From a virus, in the IMG/VR virus record IMGVR_UViG_3300021127_000004, positions 1 through 64,000 of that record: a stretch of DNA of 64,000 bases, one strand, 5' to 3'. Below the pieces are notes generated by a model that was not told where the DNA came from, ran no database searches, and was given only the letters and a program-made list of their open reading frames with translations. A program made the position numbers and the translations under genes. This document shows, piece by piece, positions 39,601-49,300 of the stretch; the first letter of the stretch is position 1; every line of letters starts with the position of its first letter.

Positions 39601-41057
39601 CCTGTGTGTGAAAAATCTTCATCAACTTGCCAAGTGCCTCCGTCCCAATATACTTGTTCACTTACTGCAATGCTGCCATCGTTTAGATAACCAATAAAAC
39701 CGCTTTGGTAAATATTAGTAAAGTATTGACTGAAATTTCTTGCCAAGTCTGAATTTCCCCAAACATACCCCGTTGAACCTTTCTTAGTAACTCCACCAAT
39801 AGAACCATTAAGTACGCTTTGTATGGCAACGTATATCGTTATATTCCTTGTTTCCCCTATGCTTACGGGGGTTGAATTTAAAGATAACTTGCAATTATCT
39901 GTTATACTACTGCCAAACGGCGAGAACCCTTGCAAGAAATTGGCATAAGCAAGTTTTTGATTTAATTCAAATAAAACCTGTGGCTTTTGGGGAACGGGGT
40001 TTTCTATCCTGTTTGTTTCATCTTGGGAAACAGGCGTTTGTTGCCCATTATTGCAGAATGTATATGTTATTTGATTAGTTGAAGGGTTATATGTAACGTT
40101 GGGGTTTCTTTGCCTAGTCCACCATTCCCCTACTGTACTGCCTTTATAAAGTAGCAATGTGGAATCAACATACCATTGGTCACTATTTCCTATCCTATAT
40201 TCTACATCTATTGAATTGTTGAATGGATTACCCGCATCAAATGTCAATGACAAGCAACGTGGGCTAGTACTGCTTGATACCATACAATCATTGACCCCAC
40301 TAAAATATAGGTCACTGATTATCCCATGTTCAGAGGGTACGCCAAATACGTTTGTGTTTTTTATCCTAAATTGAAATCCTTGATACAATAAATCATTAGG
40401 TATAGCTAAATCTGCTGTTGTTGCGGGAATTTCTGCTATTAATATTTCAGAATCAGGCGTATCAAATCCAGTCCTTATTAATGTACAAGGGTCGTAATTA
40501 CCTTTAAAATAAGGGTAAATAGTACTATTAAAGCCTTGTGAAGATATTGCATCGTCAACTCTTAAATATCCGCCGTCATTAAATCCATCAGCCCAATACA
40601 AATCCCTTTTTAATACTGTAACCCCCGTGTCAGGGTCAGTTAGTGTAATAGGCAATAATACTATCGAAGCAATAAAGTATTGTGGCAACAACTGAAAATT
40701 AAGGCAAGCATTTTGATAAACTAAATCAGCCGTCCTATTACTTGCACTTACTCTATAAATTGAATGATTCCCATTACTGTTATATATGAAACAATAAACT
40801 TCATTTGTAACTGCAAAGCCTTTAGCACCTATGCAATAGTTATTCCCACTTGGGAGATTAAAAGGCACATACAACTCATTGCTTTGCAATTTTTTCAATG
40901 ATGCAGCATTATTCCCCTCTTTTATGTCACCATACTCATTGGTAGTACTTTCGTATGAAGTAACGTTTTTTAGATACCTAGCGGTAAATTCGTCAAAATA
41001 CGATGCGCTAAGGTCTGTGTTTATCTTTAGGGGCAATATCTTTTTTGTGTGTTGCAT
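36570..41057 (-). CDS. giant virion protein, muzzle or tail-needle-hub-like, 1495 aa
   Basis: No signal peptide; begins MQHTKKILPLKINTDLSASY. The N-terminal 150 residues have repeated beta segments with FNLPSGNNYCIGAKG and ENxxCF-like strands as in beta-propeller tail proteins. Around residues 680-745 a carboxypeptidase-regulatory-like beta-sandwich domain is visible (VIIQGKIILNGTDEGIPNLP, then TDDDGSFSLIAHDD). Paired Cys clusters follow (CIST, ACVGACGERIYDIG). Location between TerL and portal fits the tail-tip or muzzle protein of podovirus-like phages, including crAss-like ones. Assignment is by size and context. Confidence 0.6.
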   Translation of the reverse strand: MQHTKKILPLKINTDLSASYFDEFTARYLKNVTSYESTTNEYGDIKEGNNAASLKKLQSNELYVPFNLPSGNNYCIGAKGFAVTNEVYCFIYNSNGNHSIYRVSASNRTADLVYQNACLNFQLLPQYFIASIVLLPITLTDPDTGVTVLKRDLYWADGFNDGGYLRVDDAISSQGFNSTIYPYFKGNYDPCTLIRTGFDTPDSEILIAEIPATTADLAIPNDLLYQGFQFRIKNTNVFGVPSEHGIISDLYFSGVNDCMVSSSTSPRCLSLTFDAGNPFNNSIDVEYRIGNSDQWYVDSTLLLYKGSTVGEWWTRQRNPNVTYNPSTNQITYTFCNNGQQTPVSQDETNRIENPVPQKPQVLFELNQKLAYANFLQGFSPFGSSITDNCKLSLNSTPVSIGETRNITIYVAIQSVLNGSIGGVTKKGSTGYVWGNSDLARNFSQYFTNIYQSGFIGYLNDGSIAVSEQVYWDGGTWQVDEDFSHTGNSLQRFTFTGVTAGVKIFRLASHLYDPASGGDFQSTSTTVYGLNTINPDDIKAGILNFSNGDPTTKELVINACDLDYNTLDSVRILTIAEFTSQDNYATCGYIYETNQNGFPQNPMELMRIDGRFTSGITDHNGFYYKFVTSTSPRTYYYNFYYNCQEASWNTGKGNRGMMSFSNFTINTKNPAWEQMYNLPCNRVIIQGKIILNGTDEGIPNLPITLTRGGHTTTDDDGSFSLIAHDDVYNGSVRYDSLIISGGACSFTGVGDTCISTIPLTIDACVGACGERIYDIGVVILEYKSFKSLLSGGKYPFSLIGHDGKRVTYAEPLRVLNVPSLIQSQSVNAWSPQLDITNGTTFPKNLKYLTVAMGAELSISDYVTWIVDKADFIDNTGAINIYSPSQIRIWYASLNKFNANNNYNTTCNWSFIAEGKNTPVVGDRVLFMINGDNTFFSKNISSVVKYDTTGQYFLIDYSGELKGLLPNAIIRIYRPKSVNNLEQISYFEIPNSRIDLVDGVPQKTSIKLNVYDTYFLSRQIPVPTLLSQTPLVTTITNTDTSGSIVTAQVQTFDSSNSIVSLNNFGFRFESKSPSNTWGLNINNQGRAYTNNLYEQVLHKINSVILTGTLSMNGALNYLQYFSDNLIQDFDIKNTFGISGAVFDTGVVWFLTQFSNFKVGYNDNLLRVDSAGTVSVASASNVWGNPEREIGDVYGCQLIDKCSIQTLGKLTMFVDRQQCDVLQFNFSSFKSMISDENEILPNVIKGKIDSSFRAKLKAIAADGTKFFVGGIDPLENKYLLTDFSLSNISYINQSRNYTPLDNNTTTFDINTTNVTGDVSFTPEMYASIDGDLLNKQLFTFNNGAIYSHHNINTNNSFNVFYGVQCESVIEIVCATQALSQVFFQALSNYCKQNLLFADRIITQTGQKSYLLLNNFQWGQFFSSAGFLRDMNTPTDSNTTPTVLGNIGQEGNPLYGQWIQIRLITDSSTANNYMEYFGSEVTMFDSKRDPILEKGQLRE

Positions 41058-41061
41058 TATG

Positions 41062-41069
41062 CAAAATTA
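41062..41069 (-). promoter_or_regulatory. possible -7 box just before the muzzle-like gene
   Basis: TAATTTTG on the minus strand ends 5 nt before the ATG at 41057. No -33 element is seen. The same tight arrangement occurs at the endonuclease gene (12022-12029). Confidence 0.3.
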
Positions 41070-41074
41070 GTGTT

Positions 41075-43411
41075 TTAGGCGACTTGTTTTGGTTTTGAAT
41101 ATTTACCATTTAAAGCACCTAAGAAATTACCGAAAAACTGACTATCTTCCACATAGTTTTGTCGCCCCAAAATGGTAGCCATATAAATATCGTGCGCCAA
41201 TACCAAATATCCAAACATCATTACCAAATCCGAAGGTTTTGTCATTTCGGGGTCAAAATCCAAGAACTGTCTAAGTAATGGAATAAAGTGTATTGTTTCG
41301 ACATAATTAGGTTCATCTTTACCTACATAAAGGTAGTCCTTAGCACTTCTTATTATTGTTTCTAATAGTACGTTTTGGTGGGCGTTTCTTGTCCTTACTA
41401 TAAAGTTAAAATCAGCCCCTAATTGCATCCACGGTTCGTATGTTATAAGGGTAAATGTAGGGGCTTTGACATCTTTGAAAATCATATAGTACCCTAATCC
41501 CTCTTGCAACATCATATTTGCATAAGTGGGTTCGTTTGCTTCTACTATGCTTATCTTAGAAAAGAATATTGTTTCTTTTACTAATTGTTCGTATGATTCA
41601 CGGGGGTTATCTGGGCGTGCAAAGTAAACTGAAATCAATCGCTTAGATGCTATCTTTCTTTCACGGCTATCCCTGATTGGGTCGTAAATACTCATAGTTC
41701 CATAAGCACATTTAGAACCTTCGTTTATTGCTTCTGCCCATTTAACGGTATCTGCACCGCCTACGTTGTTAAATCTTTTTGGGGGCAATAAAGAACCGTT
41801 TGTATCGTACCCCCTTAATAAACTTTCGTTGAAAGTGCCTCTATAAAATTCTTCCTTATCTATCCAAAATTCGGGTTCAAATCCGTTTTGCACATCTTCT
41901 TCTGAAAGGGGAATACATCTTACTTTAGTAAACTTACCTTTGGGGCGTTTATCTTTTTTACCCATTTCCCAAGCTGCATTATCCCATATCAAACGTGCAG
42001 GTATCATTCCGTGTACCCCGTTTGCATTATCTTCTAATTCACTATCTATTTGGGCTATTATCGGTAGGGGATTGAATGTAGAACTTTCTCCACCTATTTC
42101 CCAAGCCTCTTTTTCAGTACGGGCTAACTGCCTTTTTACTGAAAGGTATCTTTTAGGGTCGGTCTTAACTTTTTCTAAGGCTTCCTCGATACTATCATTC
42201 GCCGCCACTTCGTCACATTCCCCGTACTTATCAATCAAACTAAGGAATGAATAAAGAGAAGAAACGTGGTAGCATATCAATTCACTAAGGGTTCTTTTAC
42301 TCCCTCTTTTTGTGTGTAATTTACTGCCAAAGAAAATATCCCTTGCTTCTGTAACCCCCACGTCATTTTGTTCTGAAACGTACCCAAATAACCACATTTT
42401 GCCTTCGATGTCATTTTGCATCTTAACGGTGGCATTGTTTGTTTCAAATATTTCTTTTGGGTGTTGGTTACTTTTGGCAAGGGTTTTATTAAACTCATCC
42501 AAAACAACGTCTGTCATTTTAGGGCTATCAAATCCTTTAGGGTCTGTGGGGGCTACGAATATTCTTGAATTAAGTGCCTTTTCTTGCATCATTGTGTTTA
42601 ATGCCGACTTATGTGAAGAAGTCCCACTAAATGATTTTGCCCCAAATATTGTATGACCTTCACTTCTTGCATCTGTTTTAGTAGAGGGTTTGAATATGTT
42701 TGGCAATCCATCAAAAGCATGATAAAAGTACATCATGTTACTTGTTATGGCAACATCTTTACTCATACTCATTACACCTACTTGTTGCCCTTTGTAAAGG
42801 GTTGTTTTGTTTAGTAGGTAACAAGAAAAAAGGAAAGTAACCCCTGTTTTTTTAGCCTTAGAAATGAAAGCCCCAAGTATATTTTCATCCTTATTAACCA
42901 AGTCTATCAAATAGAAAATATCTTGTTGGTATTTATAGAAATAACCATATTCTGCATAAACCCTAAGAAAATAATCTTTTGGCACACTATCCCCAAATGT
43001 GGCTACATACTTTTCATACCTAGCACTTTTACCATAACAACGGCAATGCTGCATAGTGAAGTAATGATGCCCCGTAATGTATTCTATTTCATTTTTGTTA
43101 CGGAAGAAAACCCCGTGTTCACGCCTATATAATTCTTTCGATACTGTTTCTATGAATAGTTGGCTATCTGCTGAATTAAAAGACTTGTAAAGCCCACTTT
43201 CATCTTGTAGTGTAGCATCTGCATCTAGTTCTGTATAATTAGGGACGAAATTATAAAACACACTAGGTAACTCTAATCTTCTCCAATAGGCGTTTTCGGG
43301 CTTTTCATTGTACCATAGTATTTCATCCGTGTTTTTAGGCAACGGGGGTTTGGTATAATGATGTTCCCCAATGATTGCAGTAGTTTTATATGTTACCCCT
43401 TTTTTTAGCAT
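41075..43411 (-). CDS. terL: terminase large subunit
   Basis: 778 aa, long for a TerL. ATPase domain: an adenine-binding segment, then Walker A SKAKKTGVTFL near residues 184-194, VGVMSMSKDVAITSN (motif like those of terminases) near 212-226, and Walker B MTDVVLDEF near 304-312 with acidic D and E. The nuclease domain in the C-terminal half shows acidic residues in context: NVGGADTVKW near 560, ISIVEANEP near 628, and SDLVMMFGYLVLAHD near 737-751. It pumps DNA into the head and cuts it. It overlaps the upstream 215-aa gene by 1 nt and is followed by the muzzle-like gene. Confidence 0.88.
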   Translation of the reverse strand: MLKKGVTYKTTAIIGEHHYTKPPLPKNTDEILWYNEKPENAYWRRLELPSVFYNFVPNYTELDADATLQDESGLYKSFNSADSQLFIETVSKELYRREHGVFFRNKNEIEYITGHHYFTMQHCRCYGKSARYEKYVATFGDSVPKDYFLRVYAEYGYFYKYQQDIFYLIDLVNKDENILGAFISKAKKTGVTFLFSCYLLNKTTLYKGQQVGVMSMSKDVAITSNMMYFYHAFDGLPNIFKPSTKTDARSEGHTIFGAKSFSGTSSHKSALNTMMQEKALNSRIFVAPTDPKGFDSPKMTDVVLDEFNKTLAKSNQHPKEIFETNNATVKMQNDIEGKMWLFGYVSEQNDVGVTEARDIFFGSKLHTKRGSKRTLSELICYHVSSLYSFLSLIDKYGECDEVAANDSIEEALEKVKTDPKRYLSVKRQLARTEKEAWEIGGESSTFNPLPIIAQIDSELEDNANGVHGMIPARLIWDNAAWEMGKKDKRPKGKFTKVRCIPLSEEDVQNGFEPEFWIDKEEFYRGTFNESLLRGYDTNGSLLPPKRFNNVGGADTVKWAEAINEGSKCAYGTMSIYDPIRDSRERKIASKRLISVYFARPDNPRESYEQLVKETIFFSKISIVEANEPTYANMMLQEGLGYYMIFKDVKAPTFTLITYEPWMQLGADFNFIVRTRNAHQNVLLETIIRSAKDYLYVGKDEPNYVETIHFIPLLRQFLDFDPEMTKPSDLVMMFGYLVLAHDIYMATILGRQNYVEDSQFFGNFLGALNGKYSKPKQVA

Positions 43412-44058
43412 TATTTATTCCTATTTATAAAGTCCTCTATTGAAGCAGTATTTTTTTGCATTGACATTTCGTTTGCAGCCCCAACGCTTACTTTTAGTTT
43501 TGCATGGTTTTGAATAAAAGACGACTTAGCTTCATTCATCATATTCATTAATTCCCTTGCGTTTTCTGCTGCTGCCATTTTGCCATCTACTATTGATTTT
43601 ATCTTAGCATAAGCATCCAAATCGGTAGTGCCATCATCATTTTTAATCTTAGGTTCGGGTAAAGACATTATTGAAAGGAATTGTGACCTTAACCCCCTGT
43701 ATGCAACATATTGGGCAAAGTTATCATCATTCTGTAACTTAATCCACCTATCAATACTTAGCCTTAAATTATCATTTCTTAGCTTTGCAACTTCATCATA
43801 ATATACTTCGGGCAATCCTACTTTTGTAAATATCCTTCTAGCTAAGTTATCCCAAGAAATCCCCCCTGTATTAAGCATTTCACTTTCCAAAGAAAACCCG
43901 TATAAGATAAACTTAACTACCCCTACAAAAACTTCTGCAACGGGGAAATCTTCTGATAACGGTTTAAATATTTCCCACAAATACCTATTTCTAAGAAATT
44001 GCTCGAAGTAATCATCCCCCTCATCGTAAGATATAATTTCGCTGTAATTATTTATCAT
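43411..44058 (-). CDS. terminase small subunit candidate, 215 aa
   Basis: Directly upstream of TerL (1-nt overlap). Helical throughout, with VDGKMAAAENARELMNMMNE as a likely coiled coil near residues 160-180 and a basic C terminus. Helical proteins at this place are often small terminases that recognise the genome, but no HTH is clear in the sequence. Confidence 0.5.
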   Translation of the reverse strand: MINNYSEIISYDEGDDYFEQFLRNRYLWEIFKPLSEDFPVAEVFVGVVKFILYGFSLESEMLNTGGISWDNLARRIFTKVGLPEVYYDEVAKLRNDNLRLSIDRWIKLQNDDNFAQYVAYRGLRSQFLSIMSLPEPKIKNDDGTTDLDAYAKIKSIVDGKMAAAENARELMNMMNEAKSSFIQNHAKLKVSVGAANEMSMQKNTASIEDFINRNK

Positions 44059-44059
44059 C

Positions 44060-45331
44060 CTAAAATAAGTTTATCCCGTACTTCTTTAAATTGCCAATAA
44101 CAACTTCTGCTTCATCTAGTGCAGATAATTCTATTTTTAATTCAAATCCCTTTACTTCTTTTGCTATTTTTATGCAACCTTCTTTTGCTGCCTTTAAAGT
44201 ATCTGCATAAAAAACAACTGCACCTATTTCTGTCATATCTGTGTTCTGTGGAACAAATATCGAAGTGCCATTTTCATCAATATGTAAACTTTTTATCTTT
44301 ACAAATTCTTTGTATTTTTTTGGGAAATAAACTCTTTGCGGGTGTTCTTTAGCCCTATATGACTTTATAATTAACTGTACGCCGTACTTTGCTTTTGCTT
44401 CTACATTGGGGATGATACCATTTGCAACTTCCCAACAATAAACAGGATAATCTTTAAACATTTCACAAGCCAATGAAGTAGGGGGTTCTCCCAAACGTGC
44501 GGTCATATCTAGGTAATAGCTAAAGTCTTTTTTAGTACACCTTTCTTCACTACTATACCATCCTTTATACTCGTTATCTTTGAAAGTTTGGGACATTTTT
44601 TCATTTGCTTCACGGGTTGTTTTGGGCAACTTATCATAGTCTGTAAATACGGCACAATAAGAAGCATCTTTCACTTCGCATCCAAACAAAGTTTTAGAAG
44701 TAAATTTCCCGTCAATCGTAAACCCATCAAACCCGTACTCCAAAGCATCTTTAATGGATTCCTCGATAATAAAATCTTCATTTTCTTTATTAATACCTAA
44801 GTCTCGTTCTAAATCCATTAAAGCATCTATGCCACATTCATCATCTTGATATTTGAACGTTTCACAATCGCCACGAAAAAAGCTAGCCTTAACCCAAACA
44901 TCTTTTTTCCCTTTCAACTTTTCACGAAGTTCCGTTATCCCGTGTGCTACTTCATATTTATTTACAGGCATATCTAGTTGTTCTAAGAACTTTTTTAGCT
45001 GCAACCGATATAATTCATAATCTTGTATTTTACCTGACCCAAATACAGCTTTACCTTCATTTCTTAGCCTGTTTTGCCTTGCCCCTTTATGTAAGTCTGT
45101 GAAAAAGAATAAATCTATTTCATGCTCGTAGTCATCTACATTATCTATCCTTGTTACATTAGGTATCCCCGTTCCAACTATAAAAGGTTGGCTTCTAGCA
45201 AACTCACTCTCATAGGGGGAGTAGTAAAGTACCGTACCGAAATATCTTGCAAATACTTCTACTAAATAAGTAAACCCCCCGTAATCTTCGATAAGTACAA
45301 CCTTATCTTTTAAATTATATTTATCCATCAT
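44060..45331 (-). CDS. PurD-like ATP-grasp enzyme in packaging cluster
   Basis: 423 aa, the length of a glycinamide ribonucleotide synthetase (PurD). Family pattern visible: VFGSGKIQDYELYRLQLKKF at 96-114 (compare the PurD FGP...SK..AK segment), VWVKAS at 145-150 (PurD VKADG lysine), FIIEESI at 187-193, then GVQLIIKSYRA and GAVVFYADTLKAAKEGCIKI near the C terminus. PurD joins an amino group to glycine using ATP. The glycine-rich loops of true PurD are altered, so a different carboxylate-amine ligation is possible, such as protein or nucleotide modification. It overlaps the upstream 130-aa gene by 4 nt. No other purine genes are near. Confidence 0.68.
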   Translation of the reverse strand: MMDKYNLKDKVVLIEDYGGFTYLVEVFARYFGTVLYYSPYESEFARSQPFIVGTGIPNVTRIDNVDDYEHEIDLFFFTDLHKGARQNRLRNEGKAVFGSGKIQDYELYRLQLKKFLEQLDMPVNKYEVAHGITELREKLKGKKDVWVKASFFRGDCETFKYQDDECGIDALMDLERDLGINKENEDFIIEESIKDALEYGFDGFTIDGKFTSKTLFGCEVKDASYCAVFTDYDKLPKTTREANEKMSQTFKDNEYKGWYSSEERCTKKDFSYYLDMTARLGEPPTSLACEMFKDYPVYCWEVANGIIPNVEAKAKYGVQLIIKSYRAKEHPQRVYFPKKYKEFVKIKSLHIDENGTSIFVPQNTDMTEIGAVVFYADTLKAAKEGCIKIAKEVKGFELKIELSALDEAEVVIGNLKKYGINLF

Positions 45332-45720
45332 AAATTATTTATCAAATTTTCGTATTCAGCCCAATCAACACCAAGTTCTGCTGCCAAAAGTAACTCTATC
45401 CCCGTACTTTGCGTATGTTGTTTGCGGTAAGGCGCATCGTGCCTAAAACCATTTTCAATATCATCATTCATTGTCCCTATTTCTTTTGCTTTTTCACAAT
45501 AAGCATCCCAATCGGTTATTTCTTTTTCGCTGACCCCATTGGCTTCGGTTGTTAGCACCTCCCATAATTCGTGCATAACAATTAATGATTCTTTCTTTTT
45601 GTCCCCCAACTCTGCAACTAATATATTTAAAACACCATTTGCATCATAGAAATAATCCCCAACATCATTGTTTCTTATTTTGCTTCTATCTACTGACTTT
45701 ATATGTATCTCTAATGACAT
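45328..45720 (-). CDS. HExxE-motif protein, possible metalloenzyme, 130 aa
   Basis: Contains IVMHELWEVL with His50, Glu51 and Glu54, followed by HDAPYRKQHTQSTGIE (His94, His102, Glu109) and ELGVDWAEYENLI at the end. I associate the APYxxxH...ELGVDWxxY pattern with small phage proteins of unknown function. The spaced His/Glu residues suggest a bound metal. It lies between the ATP-grasp gene and small unknown genes and overlaps both. Confidence 0.65.
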   Translation of the reverse strand: MSLEIHIKSVDRSKIRNNDVGDYFYDANGVLNILVAELGDKKKESLIVMHELWEVLTTEANGVSEKEITDWDAYCEKAKEIGTMNDDIENGFRHDAPYRKQHTQSTGIELLLAAELGVDWAEYENLINNL

Positions 45721-46019
45721 TCGCTTGTTTTAAACAGTTCATTATTAACTCGTTCAACTTCCTTGTAAATATCTTTCCTTAGTTTTGCATCGTACATCTT
45801 ACAAATACGGGAATGTGGTAAATGCCTCTTTACTTCTTTTACATTATCTTCATCACTTAGTAATTCAACCCAATGATAACCGAATTTATTAAAAGAAGTC
45901 CCGCCCAATCCAACCATTTTTCTAGTGGTAAAGTATCCATATATTTTCCCATCAAAAGGAACTATATCAATATTGTAACTAGCCTTAAATTGTTTTATAA
46001 CTTCTATTTTTAATGGCAT
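45711..46019 (-). CDS. hypothetical protein, 102 aa
   Basis: The frame opens further upstream, but the ATG at 46019 (MPLKIEVIKQFKASYNIDIV) is adjacent to the previous stop codon and is preferred. Basic, with mixed alpha/beta character (GKIYGYFTTRKMVGLGG). Overlaps the HExxE gene by 10 nt. Function unknown. Confidence 0.55.
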   Translation of the reverse strand: MPLKIEVIKQFKASYNIDIVPFDGKIYGYFTTRKMVGLGGTSFNKFGYHWVELLSDEDNVKEVKRHLPHSRICKMYDAKLRKDIYKEVERVNNELFKTSECH

Positions 46020-46020
46020 T

Positions 46021-46158
46021 TTATTTCTTTTTACCTTTTGCTTTTTTTTGAACACTATAAGCTATTGCTACTGCTTGTTTTTGGGGTTTCCCCGCTTTTA
46101 CTTCCTTCTTTACATTTTCAGAAAATGCTTTCTTACTTGTTGACTTTTTTAAAGGCAT
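46021..46158 (-). CDS. small basic peptide with QAVAIAYS motif, 45 aa
   Basis: ATG at 46158, TAA at 46023-46021. The sequence is Lys-rich and contains AGKPQKQAVAIAYSVQKKAK, the signature KQAVAIA of a small protein group found in many phages near packaging genes (DUF6496-like), role unknown. It ends just before the start of the next gene. Confidence 0.7.
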   Translation of the reverse strand: MPLKKSTSKKAFSENVKKEVKAGKPQKQAVAIAYSVQKKAKGKKK

Positions 46159-46168
46159 AAAATATGTT

Positions 46169-46357
46169 TTAAATTTGTATCCCTATAAAAACTGTTGAAA
46201 ACTCCATTAGTCTTTCGAGTGCCTTTTGCGACTTACCTTCTTCGTAACCTTCATAAGTAAGTGTGTCATATTCTTTGCCTTCGTTATCTATTACATTTAA
46301 GTGTAAACACCTTATTTCTGAATTATTCCTTATTACGCTTTTTACTATTTGTGGCAT
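46169..46357 (-). CDS. small hypothetical protein, 62 aa
   Basis: Begins MPQIVKSVIRNNSEIRCLHL and is followed by an acidic loop and a helix. Sits between the 2835-aa gene and the QAVAIA peptide in the same direction. No function recognised. Confidence 0.5.
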   Translation of the reverse strand: MPQIVKSVIRNNSEIRCLHLNVIDNEGKEYDTLTYEGYEEGKSQKALERLMEFSTVFIGIQI

Positions 46358-46370
46358 AATTGTTTATTTT

Positions 46371-49300
46371 TTATTTACTATACCCTGTTGCTTCTGCTTT
46401 CTTTTCATCAGTAGGGGCTAGCTTTCTCAATCCAACACCAGCCTCAACCTGTGAAATAACACCTTTGTCAATAGGTCTTAGATTTCCGTTACTATCTTTA
46501 TCAAACCATTCACTAACATTTTCCATAATAGGTACAGATAAGGCACTAAGCGCAATTTCAGACGGATGCAAGATACTCTTATATGGCAATCTTTCTGAAA
46601 CTTCATTTACATCAGACCAAAATGTATTTGATGCTGAATCCAACGCCCCTTTAAGTTTCTTTTTACCTGTCTTACCTGCATAATCATGTTCAAAGGTATA
46701 TACTTGCATAGAATTAACCAATAATGCAACTGAAAGAAATTCGGGTAAGTGATTTAATACTGAACTACCAAACTTGCCAAACCTATGACCATCTATTTCC
46801 CATTGACCAAACTCTAACGGTGTTCCATCTTCGCCGTAAACAACTCGTTTTTTGCCATCTTCATATTGACCACCATATCTTAATTTACCATTAGCATACA
46901 TCGCTCCTGCCGTTAAAAATAACGCTGCCCCAAACAATCCCCTAGACATAATTTTATTTATGTATGCTTTTTTAGCTTCGGGAATATTGTCTGCTGCCGA
47001 TTTGAACTTGTCCCAAACATCATTATACTCTTTCCCTTCTTTCTCATTCAGGTTCATTTGTTTACCTACTTCCCTAAAATAGCTTACCCACCCTTCTGCC
47101 CCTAATGTTGATACATCTATACCATGCTTAACTATATTAACTCCAATTTTAGCTGCTGGTAAAGCAAATTTAAGGAATCCTGAAATAATACGTTTTACAC
47201 GACTATTTTGCGGCTTAGACCATCCTTCTTTTAATTCATTTACCGCCTCTACTAATTGCGTTTTGTCATTAAACTTACCTGAATTATATTCTACATAAGC
47301 CTTATTTAAAGCCCTTTGTCTTGTTACTCCATCTAAATCTTCTCCACGATTTTGATAGTCCTCTAAATACTTATTATAGCTTTCAATTAACGCTCTCCTA
47401 GATGAAGGTGCTTTTAATGCTCCGTGTGTTCTATTCAGGGAACTAAGATAATAGTGTGCCTTATCCGCTCCGTTTACGTCAACAGAACCTATTCTTATAT
47501 TCCCACCCATCATTTCATCAAATTCAGTAGAACCAAATCGTGCTAATTCAATCATATCTATTCCTACATTACCGTGAATAAAACGATATATATTAGCACT
47601 TGCGTTTTCTAATTCTGCTTTTTTGTAATTAAATATTGCATCTTGATATTCTTTTGATGCCTTATACTTACTATATTCATCAGAGTATTTGCCATATTTA
47701 GACTTAATAGCATCTAAATTATCTGAAACCTTTTTAGTGTTTTTTATAGCATCTTCAAAAACAGCCTTTTTGCTATCAGCAAACTTAATGGCTTCTTTAT
47801 CTGACTTAAATTCTATTAGCCCCTTAAACCCTTTGCCTGTTTGAGAAATAGATGTCCTTTCTGATTTCATGCCCGGCAAGAATTTAATTGGATAACCAAA
47901 TATTCTAGTAACAATAAGTGGGTCAACTATCAATTTGCTTAATCCTGAAATACCTACACGACCTTCTGTCTTTAACCCGCCCGTCAAAAATGTGTTCCTC
48001 CACTTTATAAACTTTTGCCATCCTGTTTCATTCTCTAATTCTGCCTTTCTAGTTAAAAATTTAAGACGACCCTTTATCTTTGTTTTCTCTATTTGAGAAT
48101 TAGTCAATAAATTATCTTTCTTATAACTATAAGGGGTTGTTGGTATATCTGTATAGTTTCCAGATTTTATTTTTCTTTGAGTATTCTTTATTTCATTATC
48201 ATATTGCTTTTGAAGCCTTTTTTTAGAAATAGCATCTGCACTTTTTTGCCAATTATCTTCCAAATTAAGCCTTATCTCTTTCAGTTTTTTAGCCAAAGAT
48301 TTATCGCCTACACTATTTTCTAGTTTTTGAATAATGCCATGCGCTTTTTTTGCCGCTTCCCCTAAATCTTGTCCATTATCAATAAGGCTATTATGCAATA
48401 ACCCCAACTCTCTATTTAGATTGTTAAGTAGCATTACATTTTCAAAATCTCCTTTTTCTGCACTTTCAAGTGCTTCATGGGTAATGTCCCCTTGAAACTT
48501 ATTTAAGTCGTCCGAAATACTGCCAATAACAGCCCTTTTAGCATCCACACTATCTTTATCCCCACGCTCACGCTTTAATCCCCTATCAATGTATGATTGG
48601 TTTAAATCTTCCCTTGCTTTATTAAGTTCTTCTATTGAAGCCGACTTTTGTTTTATCTCTTTCCTGAAAATAGTTCCTTCATTATTGACGTGTTCAATTT
48701 CATCATTTATGGCATCTAACTTTTCTTGCCTACGTTGTTTTTCCGCATCCTGCTTCTCTTTTATTTTATCTAAATCAGGCGCAACCTTATCTAACAAATC
48801 CTGCTTTGCTTGCTTTATTTCACGAAGTGTTTTAGTTCGTTCAGAATCTTCTACACTTGCTGTTTTATTATCAATCTTTCTTTGACCTGCATTTATTTGG
48901 TCATTAAGGGAACTAATCTCATTTACCAACGATTGGTTGCGTTTCTTTAATTCCTTTTCATTTGCCCATTGGTCTATTGGTAGTGGGATATACTTATTTT
49001 CTAAATCCAACAAAGATTTTTCAACTTCTTTTAACCTGCTTAATTCAACATCATCCAATGGCTTTTTTTGTTCTTCTAATGCTCTTTTCTTTGCAAGTAT
49101 TTCATTCCTTATTTTCTCAATTGATTTTTTAACCGCATCCTTTGCTGCCTTTAATCGGTCGTAAGGTTGTTTCCTGTCGCTTTCTTCTATTTCTCTTTCT
49201 GCTTGCCTGCGCTCTTTAGTCAAATCGGACAATCTATTATCTAACCCTTTTTCGTATTCTGATTTTATTAATGATTTTTTTGTTTCATCCGTTTCCTCGT

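Noticed and set aside
41075-43411. Integrase or lysogeny module near packaging genes
   Set aside because: No recombinase motif or att-like repeat was found anywhere in the window, so a temperate life cycle is not supported here.
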